64,000 nucleotides of DNA from Paracoccaceae bacterium (GCA_019911965.1 JAIOJF010000034.1:62001-126000); one strand, 5' to 3'. Positions 1-8,899 are shown, counted from the first letter of the stretch. Notes: a model not told the origin generated them from the letters alone. Program-made: numbers and translations.

Positions 1-97
1 ACCCTAGGTGAGTCGAGGGGGCGCATCAACTGCACTTGCCGATGCTGGGGCCATGTTGCATCCTTCAGCAACCATTGCTCATACCACCGGAGGCCCG

Positions 98-265
98 ATG
101 CCCTGCCCGATCTGCGACAAGGACAGCCATGCGGATTATAGCCCGTTCTGCTCGCGCCGCTGCGCCGATGTCGATCTTGGCAAATGGCTGACCGGCTCGT
201 ACCGCGTGCCGACGGACGAACCGGCGGAACCCGAACCGGACGAAACTACCCTGCCGATCAACTGA
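98..265 (+). CDS. yacG: YacG-type zinc-binding DNA gyrase inhibitor
   Basis: Small (55 aa) zinc-finger protein of the YacG family, which in E. coli binds GyrB and inhibits gyrase. The N-terminus has the pattern CPIC followed about 15 residues later by FCSRRCADVDLGKWL, giving the four Cys ligands and the DLGxW signature of the family; the C-terminus is acidic and Pro-rich. The reading frame is open from a GTG at 8, but the ATG at 98 is chosen because GGAGG lies 4 nt upstream and the conserved region begins there. It belongs to whatever lies left of the window rather than to the aromatic cluster. The role is known for the family, not shown here. Confidence 0.85.
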   Translation: MPCPICDKDSHADYSPFCSRRCADVDLGKWLTGSYRVPTDEPAEPEPDETTLPIN

Positions 266-323
266 TCCGGGCTGCTCCGGCGGTGAGCGGGCGGCGTATC
301 TGGTGCTTTCAATTGCGATAAAA

Positions 324-335
324 GTATTGTAGTAC
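324..335. promoter_or_regulatory. Operator-like dyad upstream of the RidA-family gene
   Basis: GTATTGTAGTAC, an imperfect dyad fitting GTAYTNNARTAC, lies 41 bp upstream of the next gene and just after a possible -10 (GATAAA, 317-322). The same pattern occurs at 1896, 7263 and 16960, each in front of a transcription unit of the aromatic cluster. I infer a binding site for the local Rrf2/BadM-like regulator. The rest of the 266-376 gap shows nothing else. Confidence 0.55.
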
Positions 336-376
336 GAATATACCTTTTAGCGGCATCACGGCAAACGGAGATTGCG

Positions 377-778
377 ATGGAAATCCTGCACCCGGACGAC
401 TGGAAAGCACCGATCGGCTACGCGAACGGCATCAAGGTGCCGGCGAACGGGCATCTTCTTTATATCGCCGGGCAGGTCGGCTGGTCCGCACAGCAGGAAT
501 TTGAAAGCGAAGACCTGGTGCCGCAATTCGAGCAAGCGCTGAAGAACGTGCTGGCGGTGGTCGCCGCCGGTGGCGGCAAGCCCGAGCATATCGTGCGGAT
601 GACCGCCTTTTGCTGCGACAAGCCGCAATACCTGTCGGTCCGGCGCGAATTGGGGCCGATCTGGCACCGGCTGATGGGCAAGCATTACCCGGCGATGAGC
701 ATGATTTTCGTGTCCGACCTGCTGGACCATCCCGGCCTGATCGAACTGGAAGCCACCGCGATGGTGCCGGCCGCCTGA
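377..778 (+). CDS. RidA (YjgF/UK114) family protein
   Basis: 133 aa protein covering a complete Rid-family chorismate-mutase-like fold. Archetypal RidA enzymes are enamine/imine deaminases that need an Arg in a PARS-type motif near the C-terminus. Here the corresponding place reads YPAMS, so the catalytic Arg appears to be missing and classical deaminase activity is doubtful; a binding or different hydrolytic role is possible. The gene has its own operator-like dyad upstream (324-335) and converges on the Rrf2 regulator gene, so it is probably part of the aromatic regulon. The start at the ATG at 377 follows GGAG. Function in aromatic metabolism is not established. Confidence 0.8.
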   Translation: MEILHPDDWKAPIGYANGIKVPANGHLLYIAGQVGWSAQQEFESEDLVPQFEQALKNVLAVVAAGGGKPEHIVRMTAFCCDKPQYLSVRRELGPIWHRLMGKHYPAMSMIFVSDLLDHPGLIELEATAMVPAA

Positions 779-800
779 GGCCGGTTACATCGCATCGAAT

Positions 801-1241
801 TCAGGCCATTTCCGATTCGCTCGTGCGTGCCATTGCCGATTTCTTGTGGCGCTCGATCTGTTTCAGCATGGTCGACAGGGTGATTGATCCCAGCGTGGCG
901 CGGGCGATATCGTTGATCTCGCAGGACACATCGAACAAGGCCCATTCCGCCGCGGTGGCGGCATCCCGGTCGGTCAGCTTGCAATCGGACGACATGTCCT
1001 CGAACAGGTTGATCACGTCCAGCAACGTGGTGCGCCTGGCATTGCCGCTGAACGAATAGCCGCCCCCGACACCACGGATCGAGCGTACCAGCCCGGCGCG
1101 GCCCAGCGTATGCATCACCTTGGCCAGATGATGCGCCGATACACGGTATTTCTCGCCGATTTCCGACACCGAAACCTGACGTTCGGGATCGGCGGCCAGT
1201 TCGATCAGGGCGTAGATTGCCAGCCTGCTGGATTTCTGCAC
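801..1241 (-). CDS. Rrf2-family transcriptional regulator, BadM-like
   Basis: 146 aa winged-helix regulator: an N-terminal Rrf2 HTH (residues about 1-65, with the typical HHLAKVMHTLGRAGLV recognition segment and GGGYSF wing) and a C-terminal helix. Only two cysteines (C87, C107) are present, so the three-Cys Fe-S site of IscR/NsrR is not complete. In Rhodopseudomonas palustris the Rrf2 protein BadM represses the benzoyl-CoA reductase operon and is functionally coupled to the GNAT BadL. Here an Rrf2 gene lies directly downstream of a GNAT gene in a benzoyl-CoA cluster, so a BadM-like role is likely, but this rests on context plus family. It is the best candidate for binding the four GTAYTNNARTAC dyads. 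Confidence 0.85.
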   Translation of the reverse strand: MQKSSRLAIYALIELAADPERQVSVSEIGEKYRVSAHHLAKVMHTLGRAGLVRSIRGVGGGYSFSGNARRTTLLDVINLFEDMSSDCKLTDRDAATAAEWALFDVSCEINDIARATLGSITLSTMLKQIERHKKSAMARTSESEMA

Positions 1242-1286
1242 TTTGCTGTCGCCTTTCTGCCAGGGACGAATGCGGCATTGCGCGCG

Positions 1287-1784
1287 CTAATCGTCCAGTT
1301 CTTTTTCAAGTTGTAGATAGGGGCCGGCCATCATGCCCTCGCTGCGGAAGAACGCCATGTGCAACTGATTCTGACGCGCCACCATCGTGCGCATGGTGGA
1401 AATGCCGGCGGCGCGGAAGCGTTCCGAAATCGCCTGGAACAGCGTCTCGCCGATCCCCTGTTCGCGGGTGCCGGGTTCAACCGAGAACGCGAAAATCCAG
1501 CCGCAAGGCTCCGAGCCGAATTCCCAGCCGCGCACCTCGCCAACGATAAATCCCAGAATCGGCCCCTTCGATTTGGCAGCCGGAGCCTCGGCGACCAGAA
1601 AGAAACGCTCGTCCAGCCGCCTTGTGGCGTAGCGTTCAAAAATATCCTGCCAATATCCCGGTTTGGCGGCACCGGTTACGCGCTCATCCAGCGCCGCGAC
1701 GGCCTCAAGATCTGCCGCTTCGGCCCGCCGAGTGATGGCCTTTCTGGCTGGTGTTCCACCGGACCCGCTTTGCTTTTCGCTCAT
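1287..1784 (-). CDS. GNAT N-acetyltransferase, BadL-like
   Basis: 165 aa single-domain GNAT enzyme. The acetyl-CoA loop region reads EPGTREQGIGETLF, followed by an alpha helix and the segment MRTMVARQNQLHMAFFRSEGM typical of the C-terminal GNAT half. The frame is open further upstream, but the ATG at 1784 fits the domain start. It is co-directional with the Rrf2 gene, 45 bp apart, probably one mRNA. R. palustris BadL acetylates aminobenzoates to make the ligand that relieves BadM repression; the same GNAT-Rrf2 pairing here suggests the same logic. Alternative: a protein lysine acetyltransferase acting on an acyl-CoA ligase. Substrate cannot be read from sequence. Confidence 0.8.
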   Translation of the reverse strand: MSEKQSGSGGTPARKAITRRAEAADLEAVAALDERVTGAAKPGYWQDIFERYATRRLDERFFLVAEAPAAKSKGPILGFIVGEVRGWEFGSEPCGWIFAFSVEPGTREQGIGETLFQAISERFRAAGISTMRTMVARQNQLHMAFFRSEGMMAGPYLQLEKELDD

Positions 1785-1870
1785 TTTCAACCCGTCCCTG
1801 CCGTTTCCGACCGTCAAACAGCGCCATTTTTCCCCGTTTGCGGGGGTGCCAAATTGACCCGGTAAGCACA

Positions 1871-1907
1871 TTGTACTTGAAAATCCGGTAAAATGGTACT
1901 GTATTAT
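1871..1907. promoter_or_regulatory. Divergent promoter region with operator-like dyad (GNAT-Rrf2 / hcrCAB)
   Basis: A TTGAAA (1877-1882) and TATTAT (1902-1907) pair can act as -35/-10 towards hcrC (19-bp spacer, a little long). The dyad GTACTGTATTAT at 1896-1907 is a degenerate GTAYTNNARTAC site overlapping the -10, and a half-site GTACTT lies at 1873. Placement fits repression of both divergent units. Weaker match than the other three sites. Confidence 0.4.
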
Positions 1908-1942
1908 TGCTTTATCTGCCGAACCCTGTTGAAAGGCCCGCC

Positions 1943-2413
1943 ATGAAACGGATCATAAGTCTTACCATCAATGGCAGGAAGGCCGAAGATGCGATCAGCG
2001 ACAATACATTGCTGATCGACTATCTGCGCGACCAGAAACACCTGACCGGAGCCAAGAAGGGCTGCGATGGCGGCGAATGCGGTGCCTGTACGGTGCTGAT
2101 CAATGGCGCGGCGCGTCCCGCCTGCATTACACTGGCCGCCACCTGCGACGGGGCCGAGATCGAAACCATTGAAGGCCAGGCCAGGGGCGGGCGACTGACG
2201 GCGCTGCAACGGGCATTCCACGAGAACCTGGGCACGCAATGCGGCTTCTGCACGCCGGGCATGATCCTGAGCGCCGAAGCACTTCTGCGCCACAACCCCG
2301 ACCCCGACGATGCCGAGATTCGCACCGCCCTTGGCAGCAATCTCTGCCGCTGCACCGGCTACACAAAGATCATCGCCTCTGTCAAAGTGGCCGCCGAGGA
2401 GATGCGCTCATGA
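1943..2413 (+). CDS. hcrC: 4-hydroxybenzoyl-CoA reductase, gamma subunit ([2Fe-2S])
   Basis: Small iron-sulfur subunit of a xanthine-oxidase-family enzyme that reductively removes the para-hydroxyl of 4-hydroxybenzoyl-CoA to give benzoyl-CoA. The N-terminal plant-type [2Fe-2S] site uses C41, C46, C49 and C61 (CDGGECGAC...C), and the second [2Fe-2S] site uses C100, C103, C135 and C137 (CGFC...CRC). Length 156 aa is standard. The frame is open from 1907, but the ATG at 1943 precedes the conserved [10 protein letters not shown] start and has GAAAGG upstream. It overlaps hcrA by ATGA. Identification as HcrC rather than another family member comes mainly from HcrB and the neighbouring benzoyl-CoA genes. 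Confidence 0.9.
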   Translation: MKRIISLTINGRKAEDAISDNTLLIDYLRDQKHLTGAKKGCDGGECGACTVLINGAARPACITLAATCDGAEIETIEGQARGGRLTALQRAFHENLGTQCGFCTPGMILSAEALLRHNPDPDDAEIRTALGSNLCRCTGYTKIIASVKVAAEEMRS

Positions 2414-4731
2414 CCACGCCGCGCACCAATACCGCCGCCGGTTCCCGCGCGCCGCTGATCGACGGCATCGAGAAAGTAACCGGTCAGGCGATCTATACCG
2501 CTGACATGGAGACCGAGGATTGCCTGATCGGGCGGGTGCTGCGCTCGCCGGTCAGTCACGGGCGGATAGTGTCGATTGATGTCTCCAAGGCCGCCGCCCT
2601 GCCCGGTGTGGTCGGCATCGTTACCGGCGACGATTGCGCGCTGACCTATGGCGTGATCCCGATTGCGATGAACGAATACCCGATGGCACGCGACAAGGTC
2701 CGCTATCGCGGCGAACCGGTGGCGGCGGTGGCGGCGATCAACGCCGATATCGCGGCGCAGGCGCTCGACCTGATCGAGCTGAACATCGAAAAGTTGCCTG
2801 CCAATTATGAGCCATCAGACTCCCGCCGCCCGGATGCCGCCCAGTTGCATGACGACAAGCCGGGCAATCTGGAACGCGAGGTGCATCACCATTTCGGCGA
2901 CATGGCCGCCGGCTGGGCCGAGGCCGACCTGATCCGCGAAGGCACCTTCCGCGGGGCCGAAACCAACCACGCGCAACTGGAACCGCATGCCGCACTTGCC
3001 GAATACGACCCCGAGCGTGAACGCCTGACGCTGCATTCCGTCTCGCAGGTGCCGTTCTACGTGCATCTGATGCTGGCGCGCTGCATGGAAATGGATTCAT
3101 CGCGCATCCGCGTGGTCAAGCCGTTTGTCGGCGGCGGCTTCGGCGCACGGACCGAAACCCTGAATTTCGAGCTCATCTGCGGCCTGCTGGCACGCAAATG
3201 CGGCGGCAAGGTGATGATGCGCCTCAGCCGCGAGGAAACCTTCGTCACCCATCGCGGACGGCCCGATACCGAGGTCCGCCTGAAGATCGGCCTGACCAAA
3301 ACCGGCAAGATCACCGCCGTCGAATGCGAGGTTACCATGTCCGGCGGGGCCTATGCCGGCTACGGGCTGGTCTCGATCCTTTATGCCGGGGCGCTGTTGC
3401 AGGGCATCTACGATATCCCGAACGTCAAGTATGACGGCTACCGCGTCTATACCAACCACCCGCCTTGCGGTGCAATGCGTGGCCACGGCACGGTTGATGT
3501 GCGGCACGGCTTTGAAAGCCTGCTGGACCGGATGGCCCGCGAACTGGGCGTGGACCCGTTCGCGGTGCGCCGCGCCAACCTGTTGCAGGCACCGATGTTC
3601 ACGCTGAACGGGCTGATGGTGAATTCCTACGGTCTGGGCGAATGCCTGGACAAGGTCGAGGCCGCAAGCGGCTGGGCCGAACGGCGCGGCAAGCTGCCGC
3701 CCGGGCGCGGGCTGGGGATGGCCTGTTCGCATTACGTCTCCGGTGCCGCCAAGCCCGTTCACTGGACCGGCGAGCCGCATGCCGTGGTGGCCATGAAGCT
3801 GGATTTCGACGGCTCGGTCACGGTGCTGACCGGGGCTTCCGATATCGGCCAGGGCTCGACCACCATCGTTGCCATTGCGGCGGCGGAAATCCTCGGGATT
3901 GATATGGGCCGGGTCCGCGTCGTCACCAATGACAGCGCGATCACGCCGAAGGACAACGGCTCGTATTCCAGCCGCGTCACCTTCATGGTCGGCAATGCCG
4001 CTATCGAGGCCGCCAAGGCGCTGCGCGTCAAGCTGATCAACGCCGCGGCGAAAAAGCTTGAGGCAAATCCCGAAGACATCGAATGCGAAGGCGAAACCTT
4101 CTATGTACGCGGTGGCTCGCAATCGGTGCTGGCCTTCCAGGACGTGGTCTTCGCGGCGCTGGCCGAAGAAGGCACGATCACCGTCAAGGGCACCTTCACG
4201 ACGCCAATTGAAGCACAGGGCGGCAAGCATCGCGGCGGTGCGGTCGGCTCCACGATGGGCTTCAGCTATGCCGCACAGGTGGTCGAGATCGAGGTCGATA
4301 CCGATACCGGCCAGATCAGGATCGAAAAGGTCTGGGCGGCGCTCGATTGCGGCTATGCGATCAACCGGCTGGCGGTGGAAGGCCAGATCGAAGGTTCGGT
4401 CTGGATGGGGATGGGACAGGGCATGAGCGAGGAAACCCGCTATGTCGACGGCCTTCCGGCACATGCCAGTTTCCTCGACTACCGCTTCCCGACAATCGTC
4501 GAATCGCCCGATATCGAGGTTCACATTGTCGAAAGCATCGACCCGCTTGGCCCGTTCGGCGCCAAGGAGGCCGGTGAAGGGGCGCTGTCGGGCTTCCCGC
4601 CGGCACTGGTGAACGCGGTTGCGGATGCGATCGGGATGGAAGTCGACTTTCTGCCGCTGACGCCTGACAGGGTGATGGAAGAATTGATAAAAATGCGCCG
4701 CAAGGCACGCCGCAAGGAGGTTTCGGCATGA
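2410..4731 (+). CDS. hcrA: 4-hydroxybenzoyl-CoA reductase, alpha subunit (molybdenum)
   Basis: 773 aa large subunit binding the molybdopterin cofactor, where 4-hydroxybenzoyl-CoA is dehydroxylated. Recognisable family landmarks are [12 protein letters not shown] (about residue 240), GAMRGHG (about 355), DIGQGSTT, and near the C-terminus [12 protein letters not shown], which carries the conserved active-site Glu of the xanthine oxidase family. The ATG at 2410 overlaps the hcrC stop, and the 3' end overlaps hcrB by ATGA, so the three subunits are translationally coupled. The order C-A-B differs from the A-B-C naming order of Thauera. The enzyme is cytoplasmic and takes electrons from reduced ferredoxin. 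Confidence 0.92.
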   Translation: MTTPRTNTAAGSRAPLIDGIEKVTGQAIYTADMETEDCLIGRVLRSPVSHGRIVSIDVSKAAALPGVVGIVTGDDCALTYGVIPIAMNEYPMARDKVRYRGEPVAAVAAINADIAAQALDLIELNIEKLPANYEPSDSRRPDAAQLHDDKPGNLEREVHHHFGDMAAGWAEADLIREGTFRGAETNHAQLEPHAALAEYDPERERLTLHSVSQVPFYVHLMLARCMEMDSSRIRVVKPFVGGGFGARTETLNFELICGLLARKCGGKVMMRLSREETFVTHRGRPDTEVRLKIGLTKTGKITAVECEVTMSGGAYAGYGLVSILYAGALLQGIYDIPNVKYDGYRVYTNHPPCGAMRGHGTVDVRHGFESLLDRMARELGVDPFAVRRANLLQAPMFTLNGLMVNSYGLGECLDKVEAASGWAERRGKLPPGRGLGMACSHYVSGAAKPVHWTGEPHAVVAMKLDFDGSVTVLTGASDIGQGSTTIVAIAAAEILGIDMGRVRVVTNDSAITPKDNGSYSSRVTFMVGNAAIEAAKALRVKLINAAAKKLEANPEDIECEGETFYVRGGSQSVLAFQDVVFAALAEEGTITVKGTFTTPIEAQGGKHRGGAVGSTMGFSYAAQVVEIEVDTDTGQIRIEKVWAALDCGYAINRLAVEGQIEGSVWMGMGQGMSEETRYVDGLPAHASFLDYRFPTIVESPDIEVHIVESIDPLGPFGAKEAGEGALSGFPPALVNAVADAIGMEVDFLPLTPDRVMEELIKMRRKARRKEVSA

Positions 4732-5690
4732 GCGAACCGCTTCCCGATTTCCGCCTGCTGCGCCCTGAAACACTGGATCAGGCGCTTGCAGCACTGGCAG
4801 AACCCGGCGCCAAGCCGATGGCCGGCGGCACCGATCTGGTGGTCAATCTGCGCCGCGGGCTGGTCGATGCCCCGATTCTGGTGGACCTGAGCGGCATCGC
4901 AGGCTTCGCCACAATTGAGCTGAGCGATGACGGCCTGACCATCGGCGCGGGCGTGACGCTGGCGGCACTGGCCGCCGACGTAGGCGTCGCCGCGCGCTAC
5001 CAGGCGATCCATGATGCCGCCGAAGTGATTGCCGGGCCGGGCCATCGCGCAGCGGCCACGGTTGGCGGTAACCTTTGCCTCGACACAAGGTGCCTTTATT
5101 ACAACCAGTCGCATTGGTGGCGGAAATCCAACGATTTCTGCCTGAAATACCGGGGCGATACCTGCCATGTCGCGCCCAAGGGCAACCGCTGCCGGGCGGC
5201 CTTTTCCGGTGACCTGGCCCCGGCCCTGATGGTGTTCGACGCCATCGCCGAGATTGCCGGCCCGGACGGGCGGCGCAGCCTGCCGCTGGCGGAGATGTAC
5301 CACGAGGACGGTGCCGATTACCTGACACTTGCCCCTGGCGAGATTGTTGTGTCGGTACGACTGCCCGCAACCACGGCAAACAGCGCCTATGACAAGATCC
5401 GGGTGCGCGGCGCGGTCGATTTCCCGCTGGCAGGAGTGGCGATTGCCTGCCGCGATGCGGAGGGCGGCGCGCGCTCCCTGCGGCTGGCGGTGACCGGCAC
5501 CAATTCGATGCCTCTGACTATCGAGATTGCCGATCTGCCCGCCGGTGGCGATGTGGATCAATTCTGCGCCGATCTGGAAAAGGCGGTACAAAAGGCGGTC
5601 TCGCCGCAGCGCACCACCACCATCCAACCGCATTATCGCCGGCTGGCGGCCTCGGCGCTGGCGCGGCGACTGGCGCGGAGGTTGTTGTGA
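4728..5690 (+). CDS. hcrB: 4-hydroxybenzoyl-CoA reductase, beta subunit (FAD, extra [4Fe-4S])
   Basis: 320 aa FAD-binding medium subunit. The FAD sites are visible as [13 protein letters not shown] (about 32-44) and [13 protein letters not shown] (about 110-122). The diagnostic feature is an inserted loop with C122, C138, C146 and C155, the arrangement that carries an additional [4Fe-4S] cluster in Thauera 4-hydroxybenzoyl-CoA reductase and is absent from ordinary xanthine dehydrogenase family members. That makes assignment to HBCR firm. In the known enzyme the cluster allows electron flow from ferredoxin towards molybdenum, opposite to the usual direction. It overlaps the next gene by GTGA. 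Confidence 0.93.
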   Translation: MSEPLPDFRLLRPETLDQALAALAEPGAKPMAGGTDLVVNLRRGLVDAPILVDLSGIAGFATIELSDDGLTIGAGVTLAALAADVGVAARYQAIHDAAEVIAGPGHRAAATVGGNLCLDTRCLYYNQSHWWRKSNDFCLKYRGDTCHVAPKGNRCRAAFSGDLAPALMVFDAIAEIAGPDGRRSLPLAEMYHEDGADYLTLAPGEIVVSVRLPATTANSAYDKIRVRGAVDFPLAGVAIACRDAEGGARSLRLAVTGTNSMPLTIEIADLPAGGDVDQFCADLEKAVQKAVSPQRTTTIQPHYRRLAASALARRLARRLL

Positions 5691-5944
5691 TCGACGACCT
5701 TCCGGGGCGGCACTGGATGGCCGATGATGGCCTGCATATCGACGTGCGCGACCTAGCGGCCCCGGAACCGATGATCGCAATCCTTGGACGGCTGGAAACG
5801 CTGGCGACGGACGGGCCGGTGATCGTGCATCATTTCTGCGAACCGGCACCGATCTATGACGATCTGGCCGATCTCGGCTGGACCTGCGAGGTTGTGCCCG
5901 GCGACGAAGACGAAGTGCGCCTGATCCTCAGGCGGCCGGTCTGA
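5687..5944 (+). CDS. DUF2249 domain protein
   Basis: 85 aa protein matching the DUF2249 pattern: HIDVRDLAAPEPM at the start, a middle segment with HHFCEPAPIYDDLADLGW, and a final VRLILRR strand. Members often neighbour hemerythrins and denitrification or nitric-oxide-related genes; biochemical function is unknown. Start is the GTG at 5687, overlapping the hcrB stop; its own stop overlaps the next ATG (TGATG). So it is co-translated between an Fe-S/Mo reductase and a membrane protein, suggesting a role in redox-enzyme protection or cofactor handling rather than catalysis of a pathway step. That role is inference. Confidence 0.7.
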   Translation: MIDDLPGRHWMADDGLHIDVRDLAAPEPMIAILGRLETLATDGPVIVHHFCEPAPIYDDLADLGWTCEVVPGDEDEVRLILRRPV

Positions 5945-7218
5945 TGATGCCCGGCGGTTTCATGGGCGGGGCCAAGGACCGGCTGTTGCCGGTTTCGGTG
6001 CCGTTCCGGTTCTTCGGCGCGGCCGCGTTCTTCCACGTTCTTGCCTGGCTGACCCTGCTCTGGGGGGCCGATGACCTGCCGCGCTTCATCGGCGGGCCCG
6101 GGCCGGTTCTGGCGGCATTGCATCTGATGACGCTCGGGGTGCTCGCGATGGCCGCCATCGGAGCCTCGTATCAATTGCTGCCGGTGGCGACACGCCAACC
6201 GCTGGCGCGGGTCTGGATGGCGCGATTGAGTTTCTGGCTGTTCGCGCCCGGCCTGCTGATCCTGGCGCTGGGGATGAGCGGCGAGGCCGATAGCGCGCTC
6301 TGGCCCGGGGCCATTCTGGCCTGCGCCGGGCTGCTGCTGTTCGCGCTGCTGACCGGCGATAACCTGCGCCGTGCGGGCTCCTTGCCGATCGTTGCCGCGC
6401 ATGGCGGGGCGGCGCTGGTAGCGCTTTTGGGCACGATTGCCGCTGGCCTGCTGCTGATCGGCGACTTCTCGCATGGCTATCTGGCCGATCATGCCTCGGT
6501 TGCGGTGCTGCATATGGGGGTGGCGGCGTTCGGCTTCATGGGGCTGCTGGTATTCGGCTATTCGCTGATCCTGGTGCCGATGTACCTGCTGTCCCGCTCG
6601 GTGCCGACGCGGCCCGGCTGGCTGCAACTGGGGCTGGGCGTGGCGGCAATCCTGCTGTTTGCCGCTGGCCGCCTGATGGCCCTGCCCTTGCTGGACGTCT
6701 TCGCCCTGCTGATCGGGCTGGCTGCTGCCGCGACCTATCTGGTGCTGATGCGGGCGGCCTGGAAAAGCGCGATGCGCCGCCGTCAGGGCCTGTCCTTCGT
6801 GCTGCTTCGCGCCGGTTGGGCCGGGATGGTCCTGGGCCTGCTGGCAGGGCTGGTGCTGGCCGCCGGCATCGACATACCGAACGGTCCGGCGCTGTTCGGC
6901 TGGATCGTGCTGGTGGGCTGGCTTTTGACCTTCGTGACCGGCATCCTGCAACGGATCATGCCGTTTCTGGCTTCGATGCACGCCACCGGGCGTGGCGGCA
7001 AGCCGGTGCGGGTGTCGGACCTGACGGCGGAACTGCCGCTGCGCATCCACGCCGTCGGGCATGGGCTGGCATTTGTGTTGGTGGCGCTTGGCATCGTGCT
7101 GGACCTGAACGTTCTGGTGCAACTCGGCGCGGTGGCCGGATTGGCCGGTGCCCTGGCCTTCGCGGCCTTTGCAGGCGTCGTGATCGTGCAGGTCTACCGG
7201 CTTGGCCCGCCCTCCTGA
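5944..7218 (+). CDS. Polytopic membrane protein, haem-copper-oxidase subunit I / NnrS-like
   Basis: 424 aa with about 12 hydrophobic segments. Histidines sit inside helices in contexts typical of the haem-copper oxidase I-like and NnrS-like superfamily: ALHLMTLGVLAMAAIGASYQ, VLHMGVAAFGFMGLL and RIHAVGHGLAFVLV. It is much shorter than a catalytic cbb3 subunit I and I see no partner subunit, so it is unlikely to be a complete oxidase. Proteins of this kind commonly accompany DUF2249 and hemerythrin genes, as here. It is the last gene of the hcr transcription unit. A role in sensing or detoxifying NO or O2 near oxygen-labile reductases is plausible but unproven. Confidence 0.65.
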   Translation: MMPGGFMGGAKDRLLPVSVPFRFFGAAAFFHVLAWLTLLWGADDLPRFIGGPGPVLAALHLMTLGVLAMAAIGASYQLLPVATRQPLARVWMARLSFWLFAPGLLILALGMSGEADSALWPGAILACAGLLLFALLTGDNLRRAGSLPIVAAHGGAALVALLGTIAAGLLLIGDFSHGYLADHASVAVLHMGVAAFGFMGLLVFGYSLILVPMYLLSRSVPTRPGWLQLGLGVAAILLFAAGRLMALPLLDVFALLIGLAAAATYLVLMRAAWKSAMRRRQGLSFVLLRAGWAGMVLGLLAGLVLAAGIDIPNGPALFGWIVLVGWLLTFVTGILQRIMPFLASMHATGRGGKPVRVSDLTAELPLRIHAVGHGLAFVLVALGIVLDLNVLVQLGAVAGLAGALAFAAFAGVVIVQVYRLGPPS

Positions 7219-7232
7219 CCCGGTGGGGCAGG

Positions 7233-7274
7233 TTGGATTTTCCTTGTCGCGGCCTTAAATACGTATTACAGTAC
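7233..7274 (+). promoter_or_regulatory. Promoter and operator-like dyad for hemerythrin-GNAT
   Basis: TTGGAT (7233-7238) and TTAAAT (7255-7260) give a plausible -35/-10 with a 16-bp spacer. Immediately downstream, GTATTACAGTAC at 7263-7274 is an exact GTAYTNNARTAC dyad that would cover the start of transcription, the classical place for a repressor. Same dyad as at 324 and 16960. Confidence 0.55.
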
Positions 7275-7308
7275 CGAATTAAGACATTAGCCCGCATAAG
7301 GACCAGAG

Positions 7309-7809
7309 ATGAGCTTCACCTACCGCACGCCACAGCTTTTGCAGGAAGACCACCAGACCACGCTGGACGTGATCGAGCGGCTGGATGCCCTTCTGGCCAA
7401 GGCACGGCGCAGCCCGCCCGATGTCAATGACGCAACCGTCCGCGGCACTTTGAAAAAGGCCGCCGAGGCCATCGGTGCCGAGGTCGAGTTCCATTTCAAG
7501 TTTGAAGAGGATGAATTGTTCCCCCGGCTGGAAGAGGCCGGCGATGTCGGCATCGGCATGCATCTGCGCGAAGAACATGCCGCGCTTCTGCCGCTCGGCC
7601 TGGCCATTGCAAAAAGCGCCGGGGAAGCAATCGACAGCGGCTTTACCCAGGCCGACTGGGACGATTTCCGTGACAAGGCGGGGGAATTGATCGAACGTAT
7701 GCTGGCACATATCCAGAAAGAGGAAATGGCGCTGCTGCCGATGCTCGACGAATTGCTGGATGACGAATCTGATATGGAATTGTCCGTACAACACGGCAAC
7801 GCGCACTGA
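7309..7809 (+). CDS. Hemerythrin HHE domain protein
   Basis: 166 aa four-helix HHE-cation-binding protein. Iron-ligand candidates are spaced as in the family: H near residue 15 (QEDHQTT), HFKFEEDELFPRLEE (about 63-77), HLREEHAALLPL (about 85-96) and HIQKEEMALLPML near the C-terminus. Such proteins bind O2 or NO at a di-iron centre. The gene has its own promoter with the cluster dyad, so O2/NO handling appears to be switched on with the oxygen-sensitive benzoyl-CoA reductase. It is followed 16 bp later by the tandem-GNAT gene. The ATG follows AAGGACCAG. Confidence 0.88.
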   Translation: MSFTYRTPQLLQEDHQTTLDVIERLDALLAKARRSPPDVNDATVRGTLKKAAEAIGAEVEFHFKFEEDELFPRLEEAGDVGIGMHLREEHAALLPLGLAIAKSAGEAIDSGFTQADWDDFRDKAGELIERMLAHIQKEEMALLPMLDELLDDESDMELSVQHGNAH

Positions 7810-7825
7810 ACCCAACGAGGGAAAC

Positions 7826-8818
7826 ATGACTGAAGCCAAAGCCAAAGGAACCATCCGCCCGCTGACCAGCGACGATCTGGAGCCGGTGATCGCGATCGAC
7901 AAGGCCAATGCCGGCACGTCGCGTCGCGGATTTTTTGAAAAACGTCTGGCGGCGGCGCTCGCCAGTCCCGGCGATTATGTCTATGTCGGGCTGGAAGACG
8001 GCGGCAAGCTGGTCGGCTATGCAATGGCGCGGCTGATCGAGGGCGAGTTTGGCTCCAACCGCAAACTGGCACATCTGGACGCGATCGCGGTCGAGGCCGG
8101 GTATCAGCATCACGGGGCGGGCCATCGCTTGCTGGACGCCGTGAAGGCGGTGCTTAAGCGCAAGGAAATCGAGGCGTTTGAATGCCAGGTCGACTGGGCC
8201 GACCGCGCCTTGCTGGGCTTTCTTGGCGATACCGGGTTCGCGCTGGCACCGGCACTGGTTCTGGCACGTTCGACCGAGGAATTGTCCACCTATTCCGATG
8301 CCGATCTGGTCGAGGACGAATCCGACCTTGAGACGGATTTCAGCTCGCCCGAGGGCGATACCGCCGCTGCCTTGTCGCATGACCGGATCCCGGTTCGCTC
8401 GATGACCGCGGAAGATCTGGCACCGATGATCCGCATCGACCGGAAGCGCTCGGGGCGTGATCGCACGGCCTATTACGAGCGCAAACAGGCCGAGGCGCTG
8501 AACGAGGCCGGCGTGCGGGTTTCGCTGGTGGCCGAGATGGACGGCTATCCGGTCGGCTTCATCATGGCACGGGTGGATTTCGGTGAATTCGGCCACACCA
8601 TCCGCGAAGCCGTGATGGACACGATGGCGGTCGATCCCGGCTATCAGGGACAAGGTGTTGGACGCGCGCTGATGAACCAGCTTGTCTCCAACCTGTCGGT
8701 TCTCAGGGTCGAAACCGTGCGTACCGAAGCCGCCTGGAATGCGAATGACCTGATCGCGTTCTTCGATGCATCCGGCTTCCGCCCGTCGCAGCGTGTGGCG
8801 CTGACCTGCGCGATCTGA
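7826..8818 (+). CDS. Tandem GNAT-domain acetyltransferase
   Basis: 330 aa with two full GNAT domains: residues about 8-150 (with EAGYQHHGAGHRLLDAV as the acetyl-CoA loop) and about 190-330 (DPGYQGQGVGRALMNQL). An acidic linker of about 35 residues separates them. The first loop lacks the usual second Gly pattern (YQHHGAGHRLL), so the N-terminal domain may be weaker or regulatory. ATG 7826 is chosen over an earlier frame opening because of CGAGGGAAAC upstream. It is cotranscribed with hemerythrin and ends at a strong terminator. In R. palustris, GNAT enzymes acetylate aryl-CoA ligases; a similar control role here is inference. Confidence 0.82.
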   Translation: MTEAKAKGTIRPLTSDDLEPVIAIDKANAGTSRRGFFEKRLAAALASPGDYVYVGLEDGGKLVGYAMARLIEGEFGSNRKLAHLDAIAVEAGYQHHGAGHRLLDAVKAVLKRKEIEAFECQVDWADRALLGFLGDTGFALAPALVLARSTEELSTYSDADLVEDESDLETDFSSPEGDTAAALSHDRIPVRSMTAEDLAPMIRIDRKRSGRDRTAYYERKQAEALNEAGVRVSLVAEMDGYPVGFIMARVDFGEFGHTIREAVMDTMAVDPGYQGQGVGRALMNQLVSNLSVLRVETVRTEAAWNANDLIAFFDASGFRPSQRVALTCAI

Positions 8819-8869
8819 CAAGGCGATTGCCTTCCGGATCTGACCGGTTGGCCGGAGCGTAACATTATC

Positions 8870-8899
8870 AAGGCCGGGGCATTCGTTGCCCCGGCCTTT
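8870..8899 (+). terminator. Intrinsic terminator after the tandem-GNAT gene
   Basis: Perfect 12-bp stem AAGGCCGGGGCA (8870-8881) / TGCCCCGGCCTT (8887-8898) with a TTCGT loop and a short T tail, 52 bp after the GNAT stop. Confidence 0.85.

Noticed and set aside
3097-4794. Long minus-strand frame (565 codons) opposite hcrA
   Set aside because: High-GC shadow of hcrA; the product is His/Arg/Gln-rich with no domain, and hcrA is certain.
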